Assembly: GCA_009377495.1 (NCBI GenBank)
Contig: WHTZ01000023.1
Coordinates: 18,785 to 82,784, forward strand
Length of the DNA stretch: 64,000 bases
Source of the DNA: Luteitalea sp.
GTDB taxonomy: Bacteria > Acidobacteriota > Vicinamibacteria > Vicinamibacterales > Vicinamibacteraceae
Direction: 5' to 3'
The notes below the pieces were generated by a model. That model saw only the letters and a program-made list of their open reading frames with translations. It was not told the origin of the DNA and did not search any database. Of the stretch, positions 24,943 through 33,272 are shown piece after piece (within the stretch, counting starts at the first letter, position 1; every line of letters starts with the position of its first letter). Position numbers and translations under genes: made by a program.

Positions 24943-26468
24943 AGAAGCTGGTTCTCATCGCGCTTGCGCTTGTCGTCTTGGTCGGCGTGGGGCTGTTCCT
25001 TGCGGTGCGCGTACTGCTTAGCCCCGACAGTGTGCGGTCGGCGATCGAGGCGCAAGCGAGCGCAGCGTTCGGCATGCCGGTCAAGGTCGGGACCGTGAGC
25101 GCTCAGCTTTGGCCGCGCGCGGGGCTGAGGCTCACAGATGTCCGCGTCGGCGAGCCGGCTCAGGTGACGCTGCGGCGCGCGCTGCTCTCGACGGGCCTTC
25201 GGCCCCTCCTGTCGCGTCGCGTGGAGGACGCCGAGGTCATTGTCGAGGACAGCCGTGTCGATCTGATCGCGCTTCTCGCCACGCTGGACGCGCTCGGTGG
25301 CGCCGGAGCCACACCGCAGGAAAGCGGTTCCTCCACACCGGCGTTCACCATCGCCAGCGTGCGAACGATGGGACTGCGCAATGTGGAGCTCGTGGTCGGC
25401 AAGCGCCGAGCCACGGTGTCAGTCGAATCGTCGCTCTCTGGTGATCGCCTCGACATTACTCACCTGTCCGCGCGCGCCGAAGGGTCCCAGCTCGAGGCGA
25501 CGGGCAGCGTGGAAAGCCTGGCGCGCCGCGTCGCTCGCCTCGACATCGTCGCCGATCCGCTGGATCTCGATGGGCTCCTGGAGCTGGCGGCGGCGTTCTC
25601 CCGCGCGCCGACGTCCGGCGCGAGTGGCCCGACGCGCGGAGAGCCGATGGCCATCGACTTACGCGCCGAGGTGCACGCACAGAACGGTCGCTTCGCCGGG
25701 ATGACGTTCACCGACCTGGTGACGACAATCGCGGTTACACCGGAACGCGTCACGCTGTCACCGCTGGCCCTACGGCTCTTCGAGGGCGGCGTCGAGGGCG
25801 ACATCGCGATTGGTCTCGGCTCGCCGCCGGAGCTGCGCGTCACCGGTACGCTCGAGGATATCGACGCTCAGAAGCTGGCGGCGTTCGCCGGCCAACCGAA
25901 TGCCATCACGGGCACGTTGAACGGACGCATGAAGGTGAGCGGCCGCGGACTCGACCCGGCCGCCGCGCTCCAGGCCGCACGAGGCACCGCCGACGTCGCG
26001 ATCGTGAAGGGCCGCATGCCCGGTCTCAACCTCGTGCGCCCGGTGGTGTTGTTCTTCGGTCATCCGAAGGGTGCCCCTCCAGAAGGAAGCGGTGAGGCCT
26101 TCGAGCGCATCTCCGCCACGCTCGCGATCGATCAGGGCCTGATTCAGACGGACGACCTGGTCTTTCAATCGCGCGACGTCGACATGACCGGGACCGGCAG
26201 CCTCGCGACTGCCGGCGGTACGCTCGACGTACGGGCAAACCTCATGTTGTCAGAAGAGCTGTCAGCCCAGGCAGGTCGCGACCTGGTGCGATACACACGA
26301 GAAGGCAACCGCGTGGTCCTGCCGGCGACGATTACGGGAACGGTCGCCGCGCCACGCGTGATGATCGATGAGGGGGCGGCTGCCAAGCGCGCCCTCCGCA
26401 ACGAGCTCGAACGGCGCACGAAGTCCGTATTCGACAAGCTGCTTCGGCGCAAGAAACCGCAACCCTAG
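24939..26468 (+). CDS. AsmA-family envelope protein
   Basis: A 509-aa protein with one N-terminal TM anchor (about 3-27, LVLIALALVVLVGVGLFLAV), then DSVRSAIEAQASAAFGMPVKV, the opening typical of AsmA/YhjG/DUF748 proteins, and a long beta-rich periplasmic part. The C-terminal AsmA core is at about 330-490 (ITGTLNGRMKVSGRGLDPAA, LRGTADVAIVKGRMPGLNLV read as ARGTADVAIVKGRMPGLNLV, SLATAGGTLDVRANLMLSEE). AsmA-like proteins bridge the periplasm and are implicated in phospholipid or envelope homeostasis. The start codon overlaps the previous stop (ATGA), so it is co-translated with the glycosidase-like gene. Ends 29 bp before the convergent DoxX gene. Confidence 0.85.
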   Translation: MKKLVLIALALVVLVGVGLFLAVRVLLSPDSVRSAIEAQASAAFGMPVKVGTVSAQLWPRAGLRLTDVRVGEPAQVTLRRALLSTGLRPLLSRRVEDAEVIVEDSRVDLIALLATLDALGGAGATPQESGSSTPAFTIASVRTMGLRNVELVVGKRRATVSVESSLSGDRLDITHLSARAEGSQLEATGSVESLARRVARLDIVADPLDLDGLLELAAAFSRAPTSGASGPTRGEPMAIDLRAEVHAQNGRFAGMTFTDLVTTIAVTPERVTLSPLALRLFEGGVEGDIAIGLGSPPELRVTGTLEDIDAQKLAAFAGQPNAITGTLNGRMKVSGRGLDPAAALQAARGTADVAIVKGRMPGLNLVRPVVLFFGHPKGAPPEGSGEAFERISATLAIDQGLIQTDDLVFQSRDVDMTGTGSLATAGGTLDVRANLMLSEELSAQAGRDLVRYTREGNRVVLPATITGTVAAPRVMIDEGAAAKRALRNELERRTKSVFDKLLRRKKPQP

Positions 26469-26497
26469 TGGCCCGCGCTGGAGATGGGACGGCGAGC

Positions 26498-26971
26498 TCA
26501 CCACGAGCTGCCGGTCGCAGGCGATTTTCCCTGGCGGACCGTACCACCAACGACGAGCGCCGCGGAGATGATCAAGAGATTCTTGATGATGTACTGCCCC
26601 TCCATTGTCGGAACGAACGGGATGCCACCGGGTTGAAATGTCACTTCGGGCAACATGATCATCGGTAAGAAGGTGCCGAACATCTGCAACGCCAGCAACG
26701 CGATGGCCACTCGAATCGTGCGCCGGAACAAGAACGTCACGCCGATGACTACCTCCCACCAGCCGATCACCGCCACCCACGTATCCGGCGACAAGAGCGG
26801 CATCCAGCCTACGGTCGCCTCGACCAGCGCCGCTGCAGAAGACAGGCCAAGCGGCTTGAGGATGCCAAACCAAATGAAGATCACGGCCAGCGATAGGCGC
26901 AGCGCTGGCGTGCCGGTGCGTTGCATGAACGTCGCAATGCCGCGGTCCAGCGCGTCGAGCTTCGCCCTCAC
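26498..26971 (-). CDS. DoxX/YkgB-like membrane protein
   Basis: A small integral membrane protein of about 157 aa with four TM helices: LRLSLAVIFIWFGILKPLGL, WVAVIGWWEVVIGVTFLF, IRVAIALLALQMFGTFLPMI and YIIKNLLIISAALVVGG. The IWFGxxKxxG and P-x-x-E-G-Q-Y-I-I-K-N motifs are characteristic of the DoxX-like group that includes YkgB. Function is uncertain; some homologues are linked to thiosulfate:quinone oxidoreductase or oxidative stress. Two GTG codons, 26977 and 26971, could start it; GAGG lies five bases ahead of the second, so 26971 is preferred. Confidence 0.8.
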   Translation of the reverse strand: MRAKLDALDRGIATFMQRTGTPALRLSLAVIFIWFGILKPLGLSSAAALVEATVGWMPLLSPDTWVAVIGWWEVVIGVTFLFRRTIRVAIALLALQMFGTFLPMIMLPEVTFQPGGIPFVPTMEGQYIIKNLLIISAALVVGGTVRQGKSPATGSSW

Positions 26972-27020
26972 GCACACCTCGAGTCCTACTGCCGGTCCCG
27001 GGCCGCTTCTTGACGCTCGT

Positions 27021-27809
27021 TCACGAATCCTCGACGGTAATCTCCCCGCGAAGGTACTCCACGGTTCGACCGGCCATTACGACACGGTCGCCGCGAAGCT
27101 CGCACACAAGGTCACCGCCGCGGGCTGAAACCTGCTTGGCCGTCAGCGTGGATTTGCCGAGACGGGAGGCCCAGTACGGCACGAGCGTACAGTGCGCCGA
27201 CCCCGTGACCGGATCTTCAGGAATGCCAGCGCGCGGCGCAAAGAAACGGGAAACGAAATCCGTCGTATCCCCAGGAGCCGACACGATGACCGCGAACTCG
27301 TCGAGCGCCGCAATGCCCTGCATATCCGGCCGCAGCGCGCGAACCTCGGCTTCGGAATCCAGGATGGTCAGCAGATCGCGCGCGCGAAGCGCCTCGCGTG
27401 GCCGGACGCCGAGCGCCGACGCCAGGGCGTCGGACACCTCGACCGGGGCTCCGGGTCTGACCGGAAAATCCATGCTGAGGAGGCCGTCGTCTCGCGTCAC
27501 GATCAACTCACCGGTGTGAGTGCTGAACGCGAGCCGGTCCAACGACGGAAAGCGGTGGTGGAACAGCACGTGGGCTGTGGCGAGCGTCGCGTGACCGCAG
27601 AGGTCCACCTCCACGGTGGGTGTGAACCACCGCAATGGCGCGAGGTCTGTACGAGGAATCACGAAGGCGGTCTCGGCGAGATTGTTCTCGGCCGCAATCG
27701 CCGCGAGCACCTCATCGGGCAGCCAAGCCTCGAGAAGCACGACGGCCGCCGGATTGCCGCCGAACAGCCGGCCCGTAAACGCATCGACCTGATAGAGTGG
27801 CAGCTTCAT
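27021..27809 (-). CDS. PhzF-family isomerase/epimerase-fold protein
   Basis: A 262-aa protein with the diaminopimelate-epimerase fold. Start ATG at 27809 (MKLPLYQVDAFTGRLFGGNPAAV). The motifs QVDAFTxxxFxGNPAAV, NNLAETAFV (the Glu here is the catalytic acid of PhzF at about residue 45), LRWFTPTVEVDLCGHATLA and EDPVTGSAHCTLVPYW are all present. Outside phenazine clusters such proteins have no settled substrate, and no phenazine genes lie nearby. The start overlaps the stop of the isochorismatase-like gene by 4 nt (ATGA), making a two-gene operon. Confidence 0.93.
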   Translation of the reverse strand: MKLPLYQVDAFTGRLFGGNPAAVVLLEAWLPDEVLAAIAAENNLAETAFVIPRTDLAPLRWFTPTVEVDLCGHATLATAHVLFHHRFPSLDRLAFSTHTGELIVTRDDGLLSMDFPVRPGAPVEVSDALASALGVRPREALRARDLLTILDSEAEVRALRPDMQGIAALDEFAVIVSAPGDTTDFVSRFFAPRAGIPEDPVTGSAHCTLVPYWASRLGKSTLTAKQVSARGGDLVCELRGDRVVMAGRTVEYLRGEITVEDS

Positions 27810-28474
27810 CGACTCAATTCCCGCGAGCGCCCCGCGTGGCCGCGCAGAGCCTCGCTGATTTCCGCAACATCGGTGAGAATGGCGTCGCCCGTGTACCGCA
27901 GGCTCGCCAAGGCTCGATCCCCAGCCTCTTGATGTCCGGCACCACAAGCGTCGGTGACGACGATGGGAATGTACCCGAGATCCGCACCATGACGAACGGT
28001 GGGCTCAATCCCTACCTCGGTGGCGACACCCACGATGACGAAGGCATTGATTCCGCAGTCGCGTAAGGCGATATCCAACGGCGTGCCTTCGAAAGCCGAC
28101 ATCGTGATCTTGTCGAAGACGGCCTCCGACGGTAGCGGAGCCACCTCCGGCACGAGGTGGAAGCCGGGCGAATCTCGCAGGAACCACGGCTTCACGTCTG
28201 CCGGTCGACTCACGCGCTGCCACGCCATCGCCATGCGAAATTGGAAGACGCCCATCAACTCGTTCGGCAGCGACATGTGACGCATGAAGAACACGCGAAC
28301 GCCAGCGTGCCGAGCAGCGTGGAGCACCTCGACGACCTTGGCGGTTACTTCAGTGCCATTCTTGATCTGCCCAAGAATACCAACCTGCATGTCGTAGACG
28401 ATGAGCGCGAGGCGCTGCGGGTCGCATGCCTCGTCAAGAGCTCGAGGAATATGAAGGCCGTACACACTTTCCAA
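27806..28474 (-). CDS. Isochorismatase-fold hydrolase lacking the catalytic cysteine
   Basis: About 222 aa. The start is placed at the TTG at 28474, because AGGAG (28487-28483) lies eight bases upstream; a longer in-frame reading from 28588 has no such site. The fold is recognisable: YDMQVGILGQ carries the Asp, FDKITMSAFEGTPLDIAL the Lys, and the third region is VIVGVATEVGIEPTVRHGADLG. In active cysteine hydrolases that last region has Cys before the helix (GxxTxxCVxxT); here Glu-Val-Gly replaces it. The same AxEVGIEPT form occurs in a subset of the family, so this may be a distinct, possibly non-hydrolytic group. It is translationally coupled to phzF-like downstream. Confidence 0.8.
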   Translation of the reverse strand: MESVYGLHIPRALDEACDPQRLALIVYDMQVGILGQIKNGTEVTAKVVEVLHAARHAGVRVFFMRHMSLPNELMGVFQFRMAMAWQRVSRPADVKPWFLRDSPGFHLVPEVAPLPSEAVFDKITMSAFEGTPLDIALRDCGINAFVIVGVATEVGIEPTVRHGADLGYIPIVVTDACGAGHQEAGDRALASLRYTGDAILTDVAEISEALRGHAGRSRELSR

Positions 28475-28591
28475 CGTTGTTTCTCCTCTCACTTGGGGCC
28501 TGACGAATGACTGCTGAGCCGCGATCCAACTGAGGCGTAGAGATCTCACCAGTGTCACCGCTCCCGCCCGTGACTCCTCGCGCGTCATCGG

Positions 28592-29164
28592 TCACACGCC
28601 ACATCCAGTGCTCACTTCGGCTTGCCACAACCCCGGGTAACTTATGACGAACCCGGCCCCATTCGTTTCAAGCAGGGCCCGAAAGGCACCGCCCGCGCTT
28701 TCGTATCGATACTTGGATTGGTCGATGCGCTCGTACACTTGGTCGAGTGGCTCCAGGGTACCGGCCGGAAAGCGCAACCACGCCGCGCGCACGACGGCTC
28801 GTTGACCCACCTGCAGCTGCTCTCGACGAATCGGGAGCAGGTTCGTGGATGGGCTGAAGCTCAGGTCAACATCGACACATCCCTGAACGTCCGGGTACGC
28901 TTGCCCGTTGAGAACCCATCGCCGATCGTCGGCAACGGTGATCGCGATGTCAATCGACGCATCGCCGAGCCAACCGGTCACCTGAGCGGATACGGTGCGC
29001 CAGGCCGCGTCGCATGCCACGCGGTAGTCGAGGCGGCACGGCTGCCCCTGCTCGATGAACACGGCCGTACCAGCGATGAGCGGGGCGCCGCCATCATCGA
29101 TCAGGCGTGCAGCTTCGTGCCCAGTCTGATCGAGTCTGCGCCACAGAACTGAGGTGCTTGGCAT
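28592..29164 (-). CDS. Putative glycolipid-binding family protein
   Basis: A 190-aa protein from the ATG at 29164 (MPSTSVLWRRLDQTGHE). It matches the uncharacterised 'putative glycolipid-binding' family along its length: LWRRLDQTGHEAARL, LIAGTAVFIEQGQPCRLDYRV, CDAAWRTVSAQVTGWLGD, RRWVLNGQAYPDVQGCVDVDL, FSPSTNLLPIRREQL, and GFVISYPGLWQAE at the end. The name comes from structural resemblance, not biochemistry. No clear Shine-Dalgarno is seen at 29164; an upstream in-frame GTG (29257) would add 31 residues of unrelated composition. Confidence 0.85.
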   Translation of the reverse strand: MPSTSVLWRRLDQTGHEAARLIDDGGAPLIAGTAVFIEQGQPCRLDYRVACDAAWRTVSAQVTGWLGDASIDIAITVADDRRWVLNGQAYPDVQGCVDVDLSFSPSTNLLPIRREQLQVGQRAVVRAAWLRFPAGTLEPLDQVYERIDQSKYRYESAGGAFRALLETNGAGFVISYPGLWQAEVSTGCGV

Positions 29165-29181
29165 AAAGGTGGCTCGGTGGC

Positions 29182-29367
29182 CTACCGGACGAGAGACAGA
29201 GAACGCCGCCACTGCCTGCGCTCCCAGACGTCGAGAGCCGGCATCCACCAGAACCACGGGTGCGCCGACGCGGTCTGGCGGAGACGCAGAACATTGGTCC
29301 GCGTCGGCGGCAGCAGAATGGTGAACGAGCCGCGGCCATCTTCGTGAAGCAGCTTCTCGTCGACGTG
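29182..29367 (-). other. Open 61-codon frame after DUF2442, without a start codon
   Basis: Directly after the DUF2442 stop (TAA) the same frame stays open and encodes VDEKLLHEDGRGSFTILLPP...VLRLRQTASAHPWFWWMPAL before a TAG at 29184-29182. It looks protein-like but has no ATG, GTG or TTG near its beginning. It may be the end of a decayed gene or the tail of a once longer protein. I do not recognise it. Confidence 0.3.
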
Positions 29368-29613
29368 TTAGGCCGTGACCCGGATGTTGTCGTGCAGGAA
29401 CTCCGGTGCGAAATCCGCACCGTTCGGCCAGACGAGGGTGTGGAACTCCGGATGGATGACGAACGCTTTGAAAAATGCGGGATCACGAAGCGGCTCGAAC
29501 ACCGGACCGCGCAACGCCGCGGCCAGATCGATCTCACCGCTAGTGCCATCGCGAAACTTGAGCCAGACGCTATGCCCACCGAGGTATCGTGCTTCGAGAA
29601 CATGGTAATCCAT
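29368..29613 (-). CDS. DUF2442 family small protein
   Basis: An 81-aa protein: [72 protein letters not shown]. This is the full DUF2442 pattern (strand-turn-strand, then FxxLxDxxxFxxxxVxxxxxTxxWPNGADxxPExLY). DUF2442 proteins are usually paired with DUF4160 proteins and resemble toxin-antitoxin or regulatory pairs, but no DUF4160 partner is recognisable here. Start ATG at 29613. Confidence 0.88.
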   Translation of the reverse strand: MDYHVLEARYLGGHSVWLKFRDGTSGEIDLAAALRGPVFEPLRDPAFFKAFVIHPEFHTLVWPNGADFAPEFLHDNIRVTA

Positions 29614-29644
29614 GGCGTCACTCCAAGGGAGCGATCCGATTGAG

Positions 29645-29801
29645 CGGCTGCCCTGCCCTGCTCTACGGTGTCACAGCGACCGACCCAATCGTCCTTGTTG
29701 CCGTCTCGCTGCTGCTCGTGGGCGTCGCCTTGGGTGCGAGCTACCTGCCGGCACGACGGGCGATGCGCGTGGATCCGGTCACCGCGCTTCGCTCGGAATG
29801 A
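29645..29801 (+). pseudogene. ADOP permease, last 50 residues only
   Basis: The reading [20 protein letters not shown]...[28 protein letters not shown] is the last TM and the signature tail (PARRAxRxDPxxALRxE) of an ADOP permease, ending in a TGA at 29799-29801. Everything upstream is lost. It faces a padR gene 58 bp away on the other strand, so it is the debris of a former padR-ADOP locus or of a separate neighbour. Confidence 0.8.
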
Positions 29802-29858
29802 AGTGGCCTCCGCTGTCCGCGAATGTTCTGTCCCAGGACACCAGACATCGGTGGACCG

Positions 29859-30197
29859 CTATCGTGTTGTCGCCTGGAGAGCGCTCGCCATCGCGAGAGA
29901 GATTCGGCTCCAGAGGTCAGCCTCGATCTCGAGCTGCCGCCGCCCCTTGGTGGTGAGGCGATAGTACTTCGCCCGACGGTTGTTCTCTGATTCGCCCCAG
30001 GACGAGGCGAGCCAGCCGGCCTCCTCCATCCGGTGCAGTGCGGGAAATAGCGAGCCCGGCCTGACGTGGAACGTGCCCTTCGTTATCTGCTCGATGCGAC
30101 GCGACACGCCGAGCCCGTGCATCTCCTCCAACGCCAGTGCTTTGAGGACGAGCAGATCCAACGTGCCTTGGAGAAGATTGGTCTGGTTGCGCGCCAT
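29859..30197 (-). CDS. PadR-family transcriptional regulator (ADOP type)
   Basis: A 112-aa winged-helix regulator from the ATG at 30197 (MARNQTNLLQGTLDLLVLKAL), with GAAGGG six bases ahead. Diagnostic pieces are LLQGTLDLLVLKALALEEMHG, VRPGSLFPALHRMEEAGWLAS (PGSLYPALxR type) and RRAKYYRLTTKGRRQLEIE. This subtype is almost always found beside ADOP permease genes; here only a permease scrap remains on the other side, and the regulator itself is intact. Its targets may now be elsewhere, and it may regulate itself through the AAGTACTT palindrome in its promoter. Confidence 0.92.
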   Translation of the reverse strand: MARNQTNLLQGTLDLLVLKALALEEMHGLGVSRRIEQITKGTFHVRPGSLFPALHRMEEAGWLASSWGESENNRRAKYYRLTTKGRRQLEIEADLWSRISLAMASALQATTR

Positions 30198-30209
30198 ACA
30201 CATCCCTTC

Positions 30210-30256
30210 GTGCAGAAAGTCTATATGAAAAGTACTTGAAGACATACAAGGTCATA
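30210..30256 (-). promoter_or_regulatory. Promoter of padR with AAGTACTT palindrome in the spacer
   Basis: On the minus strand TTGTAT serves as -35, followed by a 17-18 bp spacer that contains the 8-bp palindrome AAGTACTT (30227-30234), then ATATAGA as -10, about 20 bp before the padR start. An operator within the promoter spacer is the expected place for PadR autorepression. Confidence 0.5.
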
Positions 30257-30370
30257 AAGCAAGGGTCAGGGGTCAAGGGGCGAGGGCAGGGGGCACAGCC
30301 AAGGGTTTCAGAGGCCCCTGTCGCGGCTGGGGCTTGCATATGAAAGAAATGGCGTGTAATCTCTCAATTG

Positions 30371-30754
30371 ATGTCGATCACCCTGCCATCCGCTGGCAAA
30401 CCGGCCGCCGAGCCGGCTGCCGTGCTCGCAAAGGCCGTCCTGTCGGCCGCCGCCCGGCTCGGCCTGCGCAACCGCCATCTGGCGGTCGTGCTCGGGACGA
30501 GCGAGGCGACCGTCTCCCGGCTACAACGCGGCCGGGGCATCGATCCCTCGAGCAAGGAAGGCGAGGTCGCGCTGTTGTTCTTGCGCATGTACCGGAGCCT
30601 CGACTCTCTGATGGGTGGCGATGACGCCCAAGCACGGAAGTGGCTTCACGCGAAGAACGATCATCTTGCCGGCGTGCCTGCGGCTCGCATCCAGCGCCTC
30701 GAAGGGTTGATGCATGTCCTCCGGTATCTGGACGCGATGCGCGGGCGACTCTAG
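30371..30754 (+). CDS. Antitoxin of RES-Xre module (Xre/MbcA/ParS toxin-binding domain)
   Basis: A 127-aa protein. The N-terminal HTH is in LSAAARLGLRNRHLAVVLGT with SEATVSRLQRGRGID as recognition region; the C-terminal toxin-binding domain is ALLFLRMYRSLDSLMGGDDAQARKWLHAKNDHLAG...PAARIQRLEGLMHVLRYLDA. The end pattern RIxxxEGLxxVxxYLDAxRG is characteristic of antitoxins that cap RES toxins. Start ATG at 30371, preceded in frame by TTG at 30368. It overlaps the toxin frame by 41 bp, so translation is tightly linked. Such antitoxins normally repress their own operon. Confidence 0.9.
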   Translation: MSITLPSAGKPAAEPAAVLAKAVLSAAARLGLRNRHLAVVLGTSEATVSRLQRGRGIDPSSKEGEVALLFLRMYRSLDSLMGGDDAQARKWLHAKNDHLAGVPAARIQRLEGLMHVLRYLDAMRGRL

Positions 30755-31469
30755 GTTTCGTCCGTTTCGGCTCCTGGCTTGGCGGGTCGTGGAGGCGCAG
30801 CATCAGGTTGCGACACGCAAGCTCGTCGACACGCTCGAGGAGCAGGCGCTCCTCGAAGATCTCATCGAGGCGGCAAAGCCGCCGGACCGTACCGACGGTC
30901 GCCTACACTACCTGCTGTCGACCCCGTTCCGTTACCCGCCGCTTGCTCACGGCTCCCGCTTCGCCAGCCGTTACGAACGGGGCATCTGGTATGGGTCGGA
31001 AGGGCGGCGGACGGCGTTCGCGGAAGTGGCGTACTACCGCTTCGTCTTCCTCGACGGCACACGCGCGGATCTCGGCACCGTGACGACCGAGCTTACGGCG
31101 TTCACGGTACGAATCAGCTCAGAGCGAGGGGTCGACTTGGTGGCGCCCCCCTTCGATGCCGACCGCCCCTCCATCGCCTCGCCCAGCGCCTACGGCGAGA
31201 CCCAGGTTCTCGGCCGAGCGATGCGGGATGCGCACGTCGAGCTGTTCCGCTATCCGTCGGCGCGCGACGCCGAGGGCGGCGTCAATGTGGGCATCTTCTC
31301 CCCTGCCGCGTTCGGCACGGCGAAACCGCGCGGCATGGAAACATGGCGCTGCACCGCGACGCGCGATCGGGTCGAGCTCATGAAGCGCGATTACTTCGAG
31401 CAGTCTGCGCTCACCTTCAGACGCGAGACGTTCCTGGTGGATGGCACGTTGCCGGCGCCCGCGCCGTGA
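30714..31469 (+). CDS. RES-domain toxin
   Basis: About 251 aa. RES toxins attack NAD+ (the MbcT type is an NAD+ phosphorylase, others hydrolyse it) and stop growth. The three name-giving residues can be located: Arg in FRLLAWRVVEAQHQVATRKLVD or in RFASRYERGIWYGSE, Glu in RTAFAEVAYYRFVF, and Ser in SPSAYGETQVLG. The GxWYxxxxxxTAxxEvxyyR core is well preserved. The ATG at 30714 overlaps the antitoxin gene; a later start near FRPFRLLAWR would remove only leader residues. A perfect terminator hairpin follows 4 bp after the stop. Confidence 0.9.
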   Translation: MSSGIWTRCAGDSRFRPFRLLAWRVVEAQHQVATRKLVDTLEEQALLEDLIEAAKPPDRTDGRLHYLLSTPFRYPPLAHGSRFASRYERGIWYGSEGRRTAFAEVAYYRFVFLDGTRADLGTVTTELTAFTVRISSERGVDLVAPPFDADRPSIASPSAYGETQVLGRAMRDAHVELFRYPSARDAEGGVNVGIFSPAAFGTAKPRGMETWRCTATRDRVELMKRDYFEQSALTFRRETFLVDGTLPAPAP

Positions 31470-31472
31470 AAG

Positions 31473-31502
31473 AAAAAAGGAACCGGGTACCGGTTCCTTT
31501 TT
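31473..31502. terminator. Bidirectional intrinsic terminator
   Basis: AAAAAAGGAACCGG, loop GTA, CCGGTTCCTTTTT: a 13-bp perfect stem with A and T tracts on both sides. It separates the convergent RES toxin (plus) and the sugar isomerase (minus) genes and can end transcripts from both directions. Confidence 0.92.
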
Positions 31503-31520
31503 CCCGATTGCCAGTTTGCG

Positions 31521-32396
31521 TCAACTGGTCGCGCCGCTCACCAACGCCGCATGCACGCCGCGTTCGTACGCGAGCGATTCCTTCATGCCGACGACCGGAT
31601 CCTTGGCATTGATCTCGTACTCCAGCGCGGCGTGTCCCGCGAAGTCGGCTTTCAACAGCGCGCGGAACAAGCCTGGGATGTCGAGCGCGCCCTTCCCCAC
31701 TTCAACCTGGCTGTCCTTGTCCGTCTTGCTCGCGAGGTCCTTGATGTGGAGATCGAGCAAGCGCGGTCCCGCCAGCGTCACCGACTGCACGATGTCGGCT
31801 CCGGCGCGGACCGAGTGACCGATGTCCATGCAGATGCCCATGCGCCGGTCGCGGTCCTTCAGCGCGGCCAGCGCGTCTGCCGGTGCCGGATACCACTTGT
31901 CCTCGGGACCATGATTGTGGATGGCGATCTGGATATCGTACTCTTGCACCAGCTTCTCGACCGTGTCGAGTGTGTCAGGCGCCGGCGAGCACACGATCGT
32001 CGGAAACCCACCGGCCTTCGCGTACTCGAAGTCCTTCCGGATCTCCGCTTCGTCGTTCGCCTTCCACGTGATCACGCCGCCACCCATGATTGTCAGGCCG
32101 GTCGCTTCGATCTTCTCCCGGTTGCCGCGAATCGTCTCTGGCGGATCGGTGCGCGGCAGGTGCATGTCCTTGAGCGTGATGTATTGCACGCTCATGTCCT
32201 GACACATCTTCAGCGCGGCATCGAGCGGAAACTCCCGCAGTGAATACGAAGCCACGCCAATCTTCAGCCCTTTCGACTCCGGGGGCTTCGCAGGCCCGGA
32301 CGAGCCGAGCGCGACCCGACCGAGGAGCGTGGGGCCCGTGAGCGCCGCGGCCGTGGCGGCGAGAAATTGCCGACGAGACGATGGAGACAACGGCAT
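31521..32396 (-). CDS. Secreted sugar phosphate isomerase/epimerase-like (AP endonuclease-2 fold)
   Basis: A 291-aa TIM-barrel protein from the ATG at 32396 (MPLSPSSRRQFLAATAAALTG). S-R-R-Q-F-L-A within the first residues, plus the hydrophobic stretch, is a Tat-type signal. The barrel shows LKIGVASYSLREFPLDAALK, YITLKDMHLPR, GLTIMGGGVITW, IAIHNHGPEDKWYP, GICMDIGHSVRAG, LLDLHIKDLAS and HAALEYEINAKD. The metal ligands of xylose-isomerase-like enzymes (Glu, Asp, His, Glu) have candidates in NHGPE, MDIGH, LHIKD and ALEYE. The substrate is unknown; such proteins often accompany Gfo/Idh/MocA enzymes in sugar breakdown. Confidence 0.88.
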   Translation of the reverse strand: MPLSPSSRRQFLAATAAALTGPTLLGRVALGSSGPAKPPESKGLKIGVASYSLREFPLDAALKMCQDMSVQYITLKDMHLPRTDPPETIRGNREKIEATGLTIMGGGVITWKANDEAEIRKDFEYAKAGGFPTIVCSPAPDTLDTVEKLVQEYDIQIAIHNHGPEDKWYPAPADALAALKDRDRRMGICMDIGHSVRAGADIVQSVTLAGPRLLDLHIKDLASKTDKDSQVEVGKGALDIPGLFRALLKADFAGHAALEYEINAKDPVVGMKESLAYERGVHAALVSGATS

Positions 32397-32516
32397 GGCC
32401 ACTCCTTGTCTTCTCGGAGACACACAACGTGAAACGAGGAACCAGCGCACTATATCAAAAGCTCGGCACGGCGCGCGCGGATCACCCTTCCGGTTCGCCC
32501 ATCAGTCGTCCGCACG

Positions 32517-33164
32517 TCAGGGGACAGACGTTAGCGCGGTGGTACGTGTCAGCTCGGGCAAGATCGCGAGCCACCCTTCGAAGCCTCGAAGGATCATGTC
32601 GATGGCGAACGAGCCGACGAAGAGCGCCGTGGCGCGGCCGGTAATTTCGGTGTAGCGGAAGACCAAGGCTTCATTGCGCGTGCGGACGACGTCGTGGATT
32701 CGCTTGAACGTCAGGAGGGCGATGATGGCCAAACCGAGGGCGAGTGCGATGGCCAGCGGGCCCTGGATGGCATCGAGACGGCTGCCGGCCAACACGCTGG
32801 CACTGATGGTCCCCGGGCCGACCAGATACGGCATGGCGATGGCTGCCGAGACGTCCTCCTGCGGGCGCGGGGGCGCTACCGGGTGGCCGGCACCGGCAAT
32901 CAGACGGATGCCCGTGATCAGGAAGATCACACCGCCGAAGATGAGAAAGGCGAAGTACCGCACCTGCAGCACGTTCTCGAACACCGCGACGCCAGCCCAG
33001 GCAAACAGCCAAAAGACCACGAGGCTGATCAATCCCGCCCGCACGAGCTGGCGGGCGAAGTCGCGAAAAGAGAGCGCCCGGACGAGCCCCATCAGATATA
33101 CGCTCAGGATGAACGGGTTCAAGAGCACGAACAGGAGCAAGACCGAGCGTGTAAATGCGTCCAT
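32517..33164 (-). CDS. MarC-family integral membrane protein
   Basis: A 215-aa protein with six TM helices. The family signature is visible: SVLLLFVLLNPFILSVYLMG (LLxxxNPxxxxP type, here with a serine), FLIFGGVIFLITGIRLI, AIAMPYLVGPGTISASVLAG (the conserved P-L-x-x-GPGxIs motif) and ATALFVGSFAIDMILRGFEGW. MarC proteins were once linked to antibiotic resistance, but this was not upheld; their function is unknown. Start ATG at 33164. No operon partner. Confidence 0.88.
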   Translation of the reverse strand: MDAFTRSVLLLFVLLNPFILSVYLMGLVRALSFRDFARQLVRAGLISLVVFWLFAWAGVAVFENVLQVRYFAFLIFGGVIFLITGIRLIAGAGHPVAPPRPQEDVSAAIAMPYLVGPGTISASVLAGSRLDAIQGPLAIALALGLAIIALLTFKRIHDVVRTRNEALVFRYTEITGRATALFVGSFAIDMILRGFEGWLAILPELTRTTALTSVP

Positions 33165-33272
33165 CGGCGGCCGTACGGGTCGATCGAGTATCTCCGGAGC
33201 CTACCACGGGCGCAGGTTTGATCCACGCAGCAGCGTTGTCGTAATACGCTGGGTAATACACGAGAGGATGAC

